Shown: in pieces, positions 45,325 to 54,656 of the stretch
How the letters are laid out: each line of letters begins with the position of its first letter
Position numbering within the stretch: the first letter of the stretch is position 1
Origin: Legionella fairfieldensis ATCC 49588
GTDB taxonomy: Bacteria > Pseudomonadota > Gammaproteobacteria > Legionellales > Legionellaceae
Assembly: GCF_000621525.1 (NCBI RefSeq)
Contig: NZ_JHYC01000009.1
Location: 45,514 to 109,513 of the forward strand
DNA: 64,000 nt
Direction: 5' to 3'
Position numbers and translations under genes: made by a program
The notes under the pieces: model-generated
What the model was told of the DNA's origin: nothing
Database searches by the model: none
Seen by the model: only the letters and a program-made list of their open reading frames with translations

Positions 45325-46836
45325 ATGAATCTTGCTTTTAGCAAAACGCGCGCTGCCTTAGGCATACAGGCATCCCCTGTTTCAGTTGAAGTTCATTTAT
45401 CGAATGGTTTACCTGGTTTTACCATTGTAGGACTTGCCGAAACAGCAGTAAAAGAGAGCAAGGACCGGGTACGCAGTGCAATTATTAATAGTCAGTTTGA
45501 ATTTCCTTGCCGTCGCATTACCGTAAATCTTGCTCCCGCCAATCTGCCTAAATCAGGAAGCGGTTTTGATTTACCTATTGCTATTGGTATTCTTGCGGCC
45601 TCAGGGCAAATACCCGCCGAAAAATTAAGCACGCATGAATTTATTGCTGAACTGGCACTAAGTGGCAATTTGCGCGGTGTCTCTGCCATCATTCCTGTCG
45701 TATTAGCTGCCCATCGTGATGAACAACAGTTGATTATCGCTACGGCTAATGCTGAAGAAGCATCGATTGCCGGATATAAAGGCGTGTATGTTGCCCACAA
45801 TCTACGCGAAGTTTGTAACTATCTTTGCCAGGATATCCCCTTACAGACTCTATCAACACGGCCGGAAGGTCATCGAAATGCCCATTCTATGGATTGGTCC
45901 GATGTAAAAGGTCAATATCACGCCAAACGTGCCATGGAAATCGCTGCTTGCGGCGGTCACAGTATTTTGCTAAGCGGGCCTCCAGGAAGTGGAAAAACCA
46001 TGCTGGCCAAGCGTTTCAATACTTTATTACCTGAACTTTCTGAAACGGAAGCATTGGAGTGTGCTGCTATCAACTCTATTCAGGGACGCATGCCTGATTT
46101 TAACGCATGGCGTTCACCACCTTTTCGCTGCCCACACCATACGGCCTCACCCGTTGCTCTGGTGGGGGGAGGTAATCCTCCGAAACCCGGTGAGATATCG
46201 CTGGCCCATCACGGTGTTTTGTTTCTTGATGAATTACCTGAATTTCATAAACATGTTTTAGAAACATTACGAGAACCCTTGGAATCAGGTAATATTTGTA
46301 TTTCAAGAGCAGCAGTGCAAACCGAGTTTCCGGCAAAATTTCAACTGGTAGCGGCAATGAATCCTTGTCCTTGTGGTCAATGGGGGAATCCGCAGGCCAA
46401 TTGCTTATGCACTCCTGACCGCATCAATCGATATCTGGCTAAACTCTCAGCACCTTTGCTCGATCGAATCGATATGCAAATTCAGGTGCAAGCATTAACG
46501 CAAGCTGAATTAATTAAACCCAATCTGACAGAAGGCGGCGAAAGCGAGACAATTCGCCAGCAAGTTGCAAAAATGCGCCATTTGCAGATAACGCGTCAAG
46601 CCTGTGTCAATGCTCAACTAGGGGCAAAAGAATGTGAAAAAGTATGCGCGCTGGGTCAAAAAGAACAGGATTTTTTGGGCCAGGCAATGGAACGACTTAA
46701 ATTATCTGCCCGGGCCTATCACCGTTTACTCAAAGTAGCCCGAACCATTGCCGACATGAACCAGGCTGAAACGGTTGAATTGACTGCCTTACAGCAAGCC
46801 TTGTCTTTTAAGCAAACACTGCAAGCACCTCAATAA
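45325..46836 (+). CDS. comM: YifB/ComM family Mg-chelatase-like AAA+ ATPase
   Basis: ComM is a hexameric helicase that promotes branch migration during natural transformation. The 503-aa protein has an N-terminal Lon-like domain (SVEVHLSNGLPGFTIVGLAE) and then an Mg-chelatase-type AAA+ module. Walker A is LSGPPGSGKTML and Walker B is VLFLDELPEF; the insert RCPHHTASPVALVGGG and the family's CPCGQWG motif are also present. AGGAAGAATT lies directly before the ATG. Legionella are naturally competent, so a role in DNA uptake is plausible. Confidence 0.95.
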   Translation: MNLAFSKTRAALGIQASPVSVEVHLSNGLPGFTIVGLAETAVKESKDRVRSAIINSQFEFPCRRITVNLAPANLPKSGSGFDLPIAIGILAASGQIPAEKLSTHEFIAELALSGNLRGVSAIIPVVLAAHRDEQQLIIATANAEEASIAGYKGVYVAHNLREVCNYLCQDIPLQTLSTRPEGHRNAHSMDWSDVKGQYHAKRAMEIAACGGHSILLSGPPGSGKTMLAKRFNTLLPELSETEALECAAINSIQGRMPDFNAWRSPPFRCPHHTASPVALVGGGNPPKPGEISLAHHGVLFLDELPEFHKHVLETLREPLESGNICISRAAVQTEFPAKFQLVAAMNPCPCGQWGNPQANCLCTPDRINRYLAKLSAPLLDRIDMQIQVQALTQAELIKPNLTEGGESETIRQQVAKMRHLQITRQACVNAQLGAKECEKVCALGQKEQDFLGQAMERLKLSARAYHRLLKVARTIADMNQAETVELTALQQALSFKQTLQAPQ

Positions 46837-47081
46837 ACCTATAGGAAACAATACTCCTTATGAACCCGAGGCTTATTCATTTCCTTTGTTGCGATAGGTT
46901 ATGTTATTTCTACAACGTATTGCCAAATGTTTCACTTAATTACTTTTAGCAAGGCGGAGGCTGGGCTGTAAAGCCATAGCTGTCATGTATCGTTCAGGCC
47001 GAGAAAGCGCGTCAGCGTTATCTCGAAGCCTTGAAAGATCGGACAACGCCTTCGAAACGGATGCTTTGCTGTTTTACAAAA
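46837..47081. other. Gap with possible gene remnant
   Basis: No intact gene was recognised. The last 140 bases (about 46945-47081) are clearly GC-richer than the rest and stay open in more than one frame. On the minus strand, about 46939-47075 reads SKASVSKALSDLSRLRDNAD and on to ERYMTAMALQ without a stop, ending at TAA. This may be the relic of a gene or an insertion. Confidence 0.35.
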
Positions 47082-47969
47082 TCAGACCAATAATTCCAAT
47101 ATCGCCATACGCATAAAAACGCCATTAGTCACTTGTTGTAAAATACAAGACTGCACACCGTCAGCAACAGAGCTGTCAATTTCAACGCCTCGATTTACAG
47201 GACCAGGGTGCATGACTATTGCTCCGGGTTTTGCATAGCGAAGGGTTTTTTCGGTTAATGCATAATGACGATAATAATAATCCAAATCTAACCGCTCTTC
47301 TTCAAGTAAACGTTCCTGTTGAACTCTTAAACAGATGATGACATCCGCATCAGTTAGCCCGTCTTGTAAAGACGCAGTCAGCCGACCATAATGAACGTTC
47401 TGCGGTTGCCAGATTGGGGGAGCAATAAAAACCAATTCACCAACGTTTAAAGTAGCACAAAGAGACTGAAAAGAATTGGCGACGCGCGAATGACGAATAT
47501 TACCTACAATAGCAATCTTAAGAGAAGTAGCATCTGGCTTGTTTTCTACAATAGTCATCCAATCAAGCAGGGCTTGGCTGGGATGCGCGTGTTGCCCATC
47601 GCCTGCATTAATAATGTGGACCCGTTCAGTCAATTTTTCTGCCAAAGTCCGTTGCAGACCTTCCTGACGATGTCTTATTACAAAAAAATCAATTCCCATA
47701 GCAGCAAGCGTTTTGAGTGTATCTTCAATGGCTTCTCCCTTTGTTTCCGAGGAGTACTGCAAATCAAGATTGATAGTAGACATCGACAATTTTTTTGCTG
47801 CCAATTCAAAACTGACGCGTGTGCGAGTACTATTTTCGTAAAAAAGATTAGCAACCGTATGACAGGAATAATGAGGGTATTCATTACTGCGTTTAAAATG
47901 AATAGCTCTACTCACTAATGCATTAATTTGCTGAGGAGAAAGCTGGCTGATTTCTAAAAAATGATTCAT
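47082..47969 (-). CDS. pyrB: Aspartate carbamoyltransferase catalytic subunit
   Basis: This enzyme makes carbamoyl-aspartate in pyrimidine synthesis. The product is 295 aa from ATG 47969. Carbamoyl-phosphate motifs are seen in YENSTRTRVSFELA, and HPSQALLDWMTI and VMHPGPVNRGVEI complete the family pattern. The longer in-frame start at 47996 lies inside ruvX and is rejected. Five bases separate the ruvX stop from the ATG, suggesting coupling. No pyrI is adjacent, so it may be an unregulated or PyrC'-dependent type. Confidence 0.94.
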   Translation of the reverse strand: MNHFLEISQLSPQQINALVSRAIHFKRSNEYPHYSCHTVANLFYENSTRTRVSFELAAKKLSMSTINLDLQYSSETKGEAIEDTLKTLAAMGIDFFVIRHRQEGLQRTLAEKLTERVHIINAGDGQHAHPSQALLDWMTIVENKPDATSLKIAIVGNIRHSRVANSFQSLCATLNVGELVFIAPPIWQPQNVHYGRLTASLQDGLTDADVIICLRVQQERLLEEERLDLDYYYRHYALTEKTLRYAKPGAIVMHPGPVNRGVEIDSSVADGVQSCILQQVTNGVFMRMAILELLV

Positions 47970-47974
47970 GATTT

Positions 47975-48394
47975 TCACTTGGGGTATTGCAGCCATTGCT
48001 CAAGGATAATACAAGCAGCAAAGCTATCGACCTGAGATTGCTTGATTTTACGGTATCCGCCAGCGGCAAACAACTGGGCACGAGCTTCAACAGTGGATAA
48101 ACGCTCATCGACTAAATGGACGGGTAATGAAAAACGCTTGCGCAGTTGGCGCGCAAAACCTCGTGCCGCAGCCGTTGTATATTGTTCACTATCATCAATA
48201 CAGGTGGGCAAACCCACGATTAAAGCTTGCGGATGCCATTCATTAATCATTTTTCCCAACAAATCCCAGTCAGGAGTACCTTGTTTTGCGTCCAAAGTTG
48301 ATAGTGGTCTGGCACTACAGGTAATTTGTTGGCCTACAGCAACACCGATTCGTTTATAACCAAAATCAAATCCCAGATACACACCAGCAACCAT
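47975..48394 (-). CDS. ruvX: RuvX (YqgF) pre-16S rRNA nuclease / Holliday junction resolvase
   Basis: This 139-aa RNase-H-fold protein processes the 5' end of 16S rRNA. The family start is YLGFDFGYKRIGVAVGQ, with an acidic residue in motif I (GFDFG). Other motifs are ALIVGLPTCID and VDERLSTVEA. The C-terminal DSFAACIILEQWLQ carries the last acidic residue. yqgE ends 28 bases upstream on the same strand, as in many gammaproteobacteria, and pyrB follows. Confidence 0.95.
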   Translation of the reverse strand: MVAGVYLGFDFGYKRIGVAVGQQITCSARPLSTLDAKQGTPDWDLLGKMINEWHPQALIVGLPTCIDDSEQYTTAAARGFARQLRKRFSLPVHLVDERLSTVEARAQLFAAGGYRKIKQSQVDSFAACIILEQWLQYPK

Positions 48395-48422
48395 ACAACC
48401 TTTTCCTTAATGAATATAAAAT

Positions 48423-48986
48423 TCAGGCATGACCAATATTATTGGTTAATTGATTCATTTTCACACCAATTGACAAACCGGCATATTCCCAGCGCTCAGA
48501 AAAAGGCACTTCATAAAGAATTTCGGACTTATAAGGACAAACCAGCCAATGATTGTCCATCACTTCCTGTTCTAATTGATTTTCATTCCAACCCGAATAA
48601 CCCAGAGTAATTAAAACATCTTTGGGGCCTTTATCAGCAGCTATCGCGCGAATAATATCATTTGAAGTCGTAACCGTCACATCATCACGTAAAGCCAGGC
48701 TGGAACGCCATCCGCCAAGAGGGCGATGAATCACAAACCCACGCTCCGGCTGTACAGGCCCGCCGTAAAGCAAAGGCATTTGATTTTGCTCAACCCGGAT
48801 AGGTTCAATCTCCATCTGCTCAAAAACTATTCCCAACGGGAATTGCATCGGTCTATTAATAATTAAACCGACAGTGCCATTAATATGATGCTCACAAATA
48901 TAAATCACGGAGCGTTCAAAATCAGGATCGGTTAACGAGGGCATAGCAATCAGAAGGTGATTGGCCAATGAAGAATTAGGGGTCAC
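48423..48986 (-). CDS. yqgE: YqgE/AlgH family protein
   Basis: This 187-aa member of the YqgE/AlgH (UPF0301) family has unclear function. The family pattern is intact: NHLLIAMPSLTDPDFERSVI, then GTVGLIINRPM, VQPERGFVIH, and VLITLGYSGWNENQLEQE. It belongs to the common yqgE-ruvX-pyrB order, all on the minus strand, and likely forms one operon. The call is firm; biochemistry is not known. Confidence 0.95.
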   Translation of the reverse strand: MTPNSSLANHLLIAMPSLTDPDFERSVIYICEHHINGTVGLIINRPMQFPLGIVFEQMEIEPIRVEQNQMPLLYGGPVQPERGFVIHRPLGGWRSSLALRDDVTVTTSNDIIRAIAADKGPKDVLITLGYSGWNENQLEQEVMDNHWLVCPYKSEILYEVPFSERWEYAGLSIGVKMNQLTNNIGHA

Positions 48987-49161
48987 AATGCCCTCCTTAA
49001 TCCCAAGAGAATTAATCTAAGTATATACTAAATAAAATATTTCTGATGGATTCGCATCAAAAAGGGAGGATAAAGAAAGTTAATTTTTTGCATTGTTCAG
49101 CCACTCCACAGAGTGGCTTTCAACACCATTGTTATAAAGCCCGCATCAGCCTGGCGCAGCT

Positions 49162-49560
49162 CTATTTTTCCCGCTTCGATTCAGGGTAAATCACGGAGTT
49201 AAGGTGTTCATCCTGCCATATTTCCTGTTCGCTAAGTGATGTTTCAATAAACTCTACCGGTGCTCCTTCGATCTCCACTATAGCGACGCGAAAGCCTTCA
49301 AAGGGATAATAAGGCTCTAATAATACCGTTTTTCCCCGAATTGCTTCATCGATACTCGATACCTTAAACGCCACATGAGGCACTTTTTGAATCAGAGGAT
49401 GCAAAGGACAACCTTCTTCAAATCGATGCCATTGGATCCGAAAAGGGTTATTACCTTTCGTTGTATACATTTTAAATGTCGAACTGTATTTTTCATCAGG
49501 CTGCGGAATCGAAGTAGGGATTCCGATGTGATGATATTCATAAGTTACTTTTGCATTCAT
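49162..49560 (-). CDS. VOC-superfamily (glyoxalase-like) protein
   Basis: This is a 132-aa protein with the beta-alpha-beta-beta-beta layout of vicinal-oxygen-chelate proteins: YEYHHIGIPTSIPQPDEKY at the start and HVAFKVSSIDEAIRG and VAIVEIEGAPVEFIET later. Two His and a Glu near these strands could hold a metal. The substrate is unknown. It is transcribed divergently from a TetR-family gene, with a shared palindromic operator between (49601-49653). GGAG precedes the ATG. Confidence 0.75.
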   Translation of the reverse strand: MNAKVTYEYHHIGIPTSIPQPDEKYSSTFKMYTTKGNNPFRIQWHRFEEGCPLHPLIQKVPHVAFKVSSIDEAIRGKTVLLEPYYPFEGFRVAIVEIEGAPVEFIETSLSEQEIWQDEHLNSVIYPESKREK

Positions 49561-49600
49561 TTTTCACTCCTGTTTACATTCAGGGAAATATACTACTAAA

Positions 49601-49653
49601 ATTGACTCATCAGATATGAAATAATTTTAAACAAAATTGACTGATTAGTCAAT
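49601..49653. promoter_or_regulatory. Palindromic operator in TetR/VOC divergent region
   Basis: ATTGACT-GATT-AGTCAAT (49636-49653) is a perfect 7-bp inverted repeat just ten bases before the TetR ATG. A second, imperfect copy begins with ATTGACT at 49601, 35 bases away. The spacing and position fit autoregulation by the adjacent TetR protein and control of the divergent VOC gene. Confidence 0.6.
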
Positions 49654-49662
49654 AAATATTTT

Positions 49663-50235
49663 ATGAAAAAATCAACTAAAGAAAACATTTTGAACGCAGC
49701 AAAAAAATTGTTCGCTGCCCACGGCTTCTCAGGAACGTCTATTGGTGCCATTACAAAACTGGCGCAAGTCAACCATAGTCTCGTATTTCATCATTTTGGA
49801 AATAAAGAGCAATTATGGCTTGCGGTAAAACAACGCATTGTGGAGGAAGCGAATCAACAAACAAGCAATCTGCCTGATAGTGATTTATCCTGGGAATTAT
49901 GCTTAAAAGAATTATTTCAGCGTAATATTGCATTTTATCGCAATAACTCCGATCTTATCCGTATGCTTAATTGGCAGCGTCTGGAACATAATACGAACCA
50001 AACCATTGGCGTAACCAATTCCGGGGACATGCAAGAATGGATTGGGTTAATAAAACATTATCAACAATCGGGCGATATCTCCGCAAGTTTAAAACCGGAA
50101 TGGATAGTTACTCTCATTCTTTCCATCATTAGTTCTACAGCACTTGATCCTAACTCATTTATAAAAGATGAACAGAATTATGAAGATTATATTAACTTTT
50201 GTATTAAATCATTGGAAATTGCGCTGAAGCCCTGA
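49663..50235 (+). CDS. TetR/AcrR-family transcriptional regulator
   Basis: This is a 190-aa regulator. The N-terminal helix-turn-helix is textbook (ILNAAKKLFAAHGFSGTSIG, then ITKLAQVNHSLVFHHFGNKE). The rest is a helical ligand-binding domain without a recognisable signature. It is divergent to the VOC gene and has a palindrome at its start (49636-49653). Its 3' end overlaps the convergent HIT gene by 32 bases. The ligand is unknown. Confidence 0.92.
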   Translation: MKKSTKENILNAAKKLFAAHGFSGTSIGAITKLAQVNHSLVFHHFGNKEQLWLAVKQRIVEEANQQTSNLPDSDLSWELCLKELFQRNIAFYRNNSDLIRMLNWQRLEHNTNQTIGVTNSGDMQEWIGLIKHYQQSGDISASLKPEWIVTLILSIISSTALDPNSFIKDEQNYEDYINFCIKSLEIALKP

Positions 50236-50638
50236 CTATCTGCCGGGTTAAATCGGAAGTCAAGGTCTCTAAAATTTCCTCTGGATAATCGGCAGCAACC
50301 AAATCAGGTTGCCAGATACTATGTGGCCAGGCACTGTCACTTTCAAAACGAGCAACAATATGAATATGCAACTGCGATACAATATTGCCTAAAGCCCCTA
50401 TATTTAATTTATCAGGTTTGAAATAGTCCTCCATGATTTGCGACATTTTCGCAATTTCCTCAATCATTGTTCGACGTTTTGCTGGCGAGAGTTGATAGAG
50501 TTCCTTAATATCTTCTTCGCGAGGCACTAAAATCACCCAGGGAAAATGTGCTTCTTTTTTAAAATAAAGTCGGGATAACGGCCAGTCACCTAAATAAATA
50601 CAACTTTCGCTAATACGCTTATCTACTGTAAATACCAT
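50204..50638 (-). CDS. HIT-domain protein
   Basis: This is a 144-aa HIT-family nucleotide-binding protein. The active-site segment is VSQLHIHIVARFESD, where the first His of the usual triad is Gln (QLHIHIV), a pattern I recall from a proteobacterial HIT subgroup. The substrate is unknown, and the altered site might change the chemistry. It follows frmB by six bases on the same strand and probably belongs to the formaldehyde operon. It overlaps the tetR 3' end in antisense. Confidence 0.88.
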   Translation of the reverse strand: MVFTVDKRISESCIYLGDWPLSRLYFKKEAHFPWVILVPREEDIKELYQLSPAKRRTMIEEIAKMSQIMEDYFKPDKLNIGALGNIVSQLHIHIVARFESDSAWPHSIWQPDLVAADYPEEILETLTSDLTRQIVRASAQFPMI

Positions 50639-50644
50639 ATTGTC

Positions 50645-51496
50645 TTACTTTAATTGATTGAATAAGGCAGCATGAAAACGCAAATGATCTTCGATGAAAG
50701 ACGCTATAAAATAATAACTGTGATCATACCCTTCTCGCCGCTGTAAATTTAAATTGACCTTTGCCTGTTGGCAGGCTGCTTCAAATAATTCCGGTTTTAA
50801 TTGTTCTTTTAAAAAAGGGTCCTTTGTTCCCTGATCAATCAAAACAGGTCCATGCGGCCAACCATTATTTTTAATTAATTCACAAGCATCATAATTTTTC
50901 CAAACCTGTTGATCAGTTCCCAGGTAGCCTGTAAAAGCCTTTCGCCCCCACGGACATTGCATGGGTGCACAGACAGGGGCAAACGCTGAAACGGATGAAT
51001 ATTGCCCTGGGTTTTTTATTGCCAACGTTAATGCACCATGTCCTCCCATGGAGTGACCAAAAATACCTGTGCGCCTTGCATCAAGAGGGAAATGCTGATT
51101 AAGTAAGGAGGGAAGTTCCTCGCTAATATAGCGTGCCATCTGGTAATGTTTCGCCCAGGGTTTTTGAAGGGCATCAATATAAAAACTCGCCCCTGGGCCA
51201 AAATCATAATCAATCTGCTCATCCGATATGTCAACGCCGCGCGGACTGGTATCAGGAGCAACAAGCGCCAAACCTAATTCCGCAGCCACTCGTTGCGCGC
51301 CTGCTTTGGTAATAAAATTCTGTTCATTACAGGTTAACCCCGAGAGCCAATATAATACAGGCACCTTCTTCCTTGTAGCCTGAGGGGGTAAAAACAAGGC
51401 AAAACGCATGGTACACTTTGTGGCTAAAGACTCATGGGAATAAATGCGCTGCAAGCCTTCAAAACATCGATGTTCTTCAATCAGTTCAAACGTCAT
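50645..51496 (-). CDS. frmB: S-formylglutathione hydrolase
   Basis: This esterase-D type enzyme hydrolyses S-formylglutathione to formate and glutathione, the second step of glutathione-dependent formaldehyde detoxification. The 283-aa protein has the nucleophile elbow FGHSMGGHGAL, the early oxyanion segment YWLSGLTCNEQNFITKAGAQ, and the catalytic His in GYDHSYYFI. It starts 13 bases after frmA and is followed by the HIT gene, one operon on the minus strand. The call is firm. Confidence 0.96.
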   Translation of the reverse strand: MTFELIEEHRCFEGLQRIYSHESLATKCTMRFALFLPPQATRKKVPVLYWLSGLTCNEQNFITKAGAQRVAAELGLALVAPDTSPRGVDISDEQIDYDFGPGASFYIDALQKPWAKHYQMARYISEELPSLLNQHFPLDARRTGIFGHSMGGHGALTLAIKNPGQYSSVSAFAPVCAPMQCPWGRKAFTGYLGTDQQVWKNYDACELIKNNGWPHGPVLIDQGTKDPFLKEQLKPELFEAACQQAKVNLNLQRREGYDHSYYFIASFIEDHLRFHAALFNQLK

Positions 51497-51509
51497 TATT
51501 CTTCCCTGC

Positions 51510-52619
51510 TTAAAAAGTCACTACCGTTCGTATTGACTCGCCTTGATGCATTAAAGCAAAAGCCTCGTTAATCTGCTCTATAGGTAAAACATGAGTAATT
51601 AAATCATCAATTTTTATTTTACCATCCATATACCAATCAACAATTTTAGGTACATCCGTTCGTCCTCGCGCACCCCCAAAAGCAGAACCTTTCCAAACCC
51701 GTCCGGTAACTAACTGAAAAGGTCTGGTAGAAATTTCCTGACCAGCGCCTGCTACGCCAATAATAGTTGAAACCCCCCAGCCTTTATGGCAACACTCCAA
51801 AGCCTGGCGCATCAATTTTACATTGCCGACACACTCAAAACTGTAATCCGCACCGCCTTTGGTTAGTTCGATTAAATGATTCACTATGTTATCTTTAACT
51901 TCGTTTGCATTCACAAAATCAGTCATTCCCATTTTTTCAGCCAAAGGCCGACGCTGAGCATTGATATCGACACCAATGATTTGCTCCGCACCTGACATCC
52001 TGGCTCCCTGGATTACATTCAGGCCAATTCCGCCCAAACCAAATACAACGACTTTTGAGCCGGGCTGTACTTTGGCCGTGTAAATAACGGCACCAATACC
52101 GGTAGTAACGCCACAACCGATGTAACAAACCTTGTCAAAAGGGGCATCAGCACGAATTTTTGCCAGCGCAATTTCAGGCAGTACCGTGTAATTGGCAAAG
52201 GTAGACGTGCCCATATAATGAAACACACGCTCTCCATTCAAACTAAAACGACTACTGCCATCCGGCATAAGACCCTGCCCCTGGGTGGTACGAATGGCTT
52301 GACAAAGATTGGTTTTTTGCGAAAGACAATACTCACATTGCCGGCACTCTGGCGTATAAAGCGGAATAACATGATCACCTGGCTTTAAGGAACTAACACC
52401 AGAACCCACTTCAACGACAATCCCTGCTCCTTCATGGCCAAGAATCGCCGGAAAAAGTCCTTCCGGATCATCTCCGGACAAAGTAAATGCATCAGTATGA
52501 CAAACGCCGGTAGCTTTGATTTCAACGAGCACTTCACCTGCTCTGGGTGCTTCCAAATCAACCGTTTCTATCGTTAGTGGTTGACCCGCTTTGTGTGCTA
52601 CTGCCGCTTTAACTCGCAT
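51510..52619 (-). CDS. frmA: S-(hydroxymethyl)glutathione dehydrogenase (class III alcohol dehydrogenase)
   Basis: This enzyme oxidises the formaldehyde-glutathione adduct and can also reduce S-nitrosoglutathione. The 369-aa zinc enzyme has catalytic zinc ligands in [13 protein letters not shown] and GHEGAG, the structural zinc lobe ([15 protein letters not shown]), and the NAD site [15 protein letters not shown]. It leads the frmA-frmB-HIT operon. No FrmR-type regulator is adjacent; the TetR gene beyond the HIT gene is convergent. Confidence 0.97.
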   Translation of the reverse strand: MRVKAAVAHKAGQPLTIETVDLEAPRAGEVLVEIKATGVCHTDAFTLSGDDPEGLFPAILGHEGAGIVVEVGSGVSSLKPGDHVIPLYTPECRQCEYCLSQKTNLCQAIRTTQGQGLMPDGSSRFSLNGERVFHYMGTSTFANYTVLPEIALAKIRADAPFDKVCYIGCGVTTGIGAVIYTAKVQPGSKVVVFGLGGIGLNVIQGARMSGAEQIIGVDINAQRRPLAEKMGMTDFVNANEVKDNIVNHLIELTKGGADYSFECVGNVKLMRQALECCHKGWGVSTIIGVAGAGQEISTRPFQLVTGRVWKGSAFGGARGRTDVPKIVDWYMDGKIKIDDLITHVLPIEQINEAFALMHQGESIRTVVTF

Positions 52620-52817
52620 TAAACGCTCTCCTTGAACGAATGAACTTTTCCAACCGTAAGTTTAAGTTGCTTTTTAACGATACCAATATACCTTGGGCAC
52701 GTGGACTTTGCGAGCATCCAGCAAACTTAAAGGGGATTGGAAGACAAGAGGAGGTATCGCTGAATTTGTCAGCAATTAACCTCGATATCCGCTTCTAAGA
52801 GCAAAAAGTACAAATTA
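52620..52817. other. Gap between nhaA and frmA with repeat fragment
   Basis: No gene was seen. Positions about 52690-52722 (GGGCACGTGG...GCATCCAG) look like a degraded copy of the 31-bp repeat family described at 12592-12740. The remainder should hold the frmA promoter and the nhaA 3' end. Confidence 0.4.
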
Positions 52818-54161
52818 TCATAAACTATTTTTGTTAATATAAATTTTACCCCAAGTTAATCCTAATACGGCAGCAGTAAATGAACCAACTAACACACCCA
52901 ATTTAGCCGCATTAAGCAAATTCTCATCATTAAAAGCCAACATTGCAATGAATATAGACATAGTAAATCCGATACCTGCGAGAAGACCAACCAACCCGAT
53001 ACCCTTCCAAGTCATATCAGGGGGCAATTTACACCATCTCATCTGTACAGACGCCCAACCCATGCCTACAATCCCAACAGGCTTTCCGAGCACCAAGGCT
53101 ATAGCAACACCAATGATAATTTTTAGCTCATTATCCCCAGAGAAAACACCACTACTCATGCCGACACCAGCATTTGCTAACGCAAATAATGGCATTACTC
53201 CATAAGCAACCCATGGATGTAAAGCTCTTTGCACCCGAACCACAGGGGGTAACAATTCCCTCTGGGCTAGCCGAAGCTTCCGAAGCGACCGCGCCATTTT
53301 ATGTTCGTCTTCCATTTTTATATTTTGGCCGGTAAGTTCATTAGCAATGTGTGACAATATATCTAAAGGACGCTCCGACATACCTACCGATACTGTAGGC
53401 GTCATCAGGCCAAGCACAACACCTGACAAAGTGGGATGAGCACCAGTCATCAACATTCCAATCCAGATAATGGCTCCCGGAATAATATAACCAAATGCTG
53501 AGCCTATACCAATGCGTTGAAAACCCAACACCAATAGAATACCTAAACCGGCAATCAGAAAGCCTGCATAATTAAGACCGCCTGAATAGAACAGTGCGAT
53601 AATAAACACAGCAACAATGTCATCAATGATAGCCAGAGTCAGTAAGAATATTCGAATATTTCCAGGGATGGAACGACCCAACAATGCAAGCACACCAATT
53701 GCAAATGCAATATCCGTGGCTGTCGGTACCGCCCACCCATTTTGCAGTATCGGCTGAGAATTAAACCCAAGGAAAATCAATGCAGGTACAACTACACCAC
53801 CCAATGCAGCTATCATTGGAAGCATCGCCTGCCTAATATTACTTAATGCTCCTTCATGAATTTCACGACGAATCTCCATTCCCACAACAAGAAAGAAAAA
53901 AGTCATTAGAGCATCGTTGATCCAAAAATGTAGAGGCCATGAAAGCTCAAATTTACCTAACCCGATTAAAAATGGTGCATGCCACAAATTTTTATAGTTC
54001 GCTGCCCAAGGAGAGTTAGCCCATATCAATGCGATAGCTGCTGCGATAAGAAGAACAATACCACTAACGGCTTCGATATGTAGAAAACGCTCAATTGAAG
54101 CAAAAGCTCGCTCTGCTAATATTTGAGCTCGGGGCAATTCGTGCCGAATGTGTTTAGTCAT
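52818..54161 (-). CDS. nhaA: Na+/H+ antiporter NhaA
   Basis: This inner-membrane antiporter exports Na+ in exchange for protons. The 447-aa protein has about 11-12 membrane segments. The transport motifs are kept: the discontinuous helix region [19 protein letters not shown] and the ion-binding Asp pair in [19 protein letters not shown]. Its N-terminal tail (about 35 residues before [15 protein letters not shown]) is longer than in E. coli. It stands alone, beside an insertion-sequence remnant, so it may have been gained with a mobile element. Confidence 0.96.
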   Translation of the reverse strand: MTKHIRHELPRAQILAERAFASIERFLHIEAVSGIVLLIAAAIALIWANSPWAANYKNLWHAPFLIGLGKFELSWPLHFWINDALMTFFFLVVGMEIRREIHEGALSNIRQAMLPMIAALGGVVVPALIFLGFNSQPILQNGWAVPTATDIAFAIGVLALLGRSIPGNIRIFLLTLAIIDDIVAVFIIALFYSGGLNYAGFLIAGLGILLVLGFQRIGIGSAFGYIIPGAIIWIGMLMTGAHPTLSGVVLGLMTPTVSVGMSERPLDILSHIANELTGQNIKMEDEHKMARSLRKLRLAQRELLPPVVRVQRALHPWVAYGVMPLFALANAGVGMSSGVFSGDNELKIIIGVAIALVLGKPVGIVGMGWASVQMRWCKLPPDMTWKGIGLVGLLAGIGFTMSIFIAMLAFNDENLLNAAKLGVLVGSFTAAVLGLTWGKIYINKNSL

Positions 54162-54270
54162 AAATTCTCACAATCCTTGGATAAATTAAAAAGCATATTG
54201 ATAAATAAAGTTTTTCACCTGCATGTTATTAACCATTATATGGTCATCATAATGTTTACTGAAATACAAG

Positions 54271-54624
54271 ATGTTAATGCAAGGTCGTTCTCTCGATAAA
54301 ACAAATGCTCCTGATTATTTAATTTTGGATAAATTGATACCTGAAGATCATTTATTAAGAAAAGTTAATAAACACATCCATTTCTCGTTTGTAAATGATT
54401 TAACAGAGAAATATTATAGCCAGAATAACGGTAGACCATCTATTCCTCCAGAGTTGTATTTTAGAATGATGTTAATTAATCTCTTATTTGCAATTAAATC
54501 AACAAGGCGACTTGTTCAAGAAATTTATTACGATATTAGTTACCGCTGGTTTTGTGGGCTAACATGGAAAGACTCTATTCCAAACCATGCCAGTTTAAGT
54601 CGAATTAAGAAAAAATATTCGTAG
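54271..54624 (+). pseudogene. Truncated IS transposase (DUF772, IS5/IS1182-like), N-terminal fragment
   Basis: This 117-aa fragment matches only the start of DUF772-type transposases: LDKLIPEDHLLRKVNKHIHF, then NGRPSIPPELYFRMMLINLL and YRWFCGLTWKDSIPNHASL. It stops at TAG just after SRIKKKYS, where full-length enzymes continue with the DDE domain. The truncation point lies 30 bases before dtd, so the element was cut or deleted at the edge of this gene. No inverted terminal repeats could be recognised. Confidence 0.85.
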
Positions 54625-54656
54625 AAGAATAGATCTTACTGGCAGGAGTTTAAATT

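Noticed and set aside
47490..47918. 142-codon plus-strand frame opposite pyrB
   Set aside because: Antisense shadow of a conserved enzyme; pyrB motifs occupy the other strand throughout.
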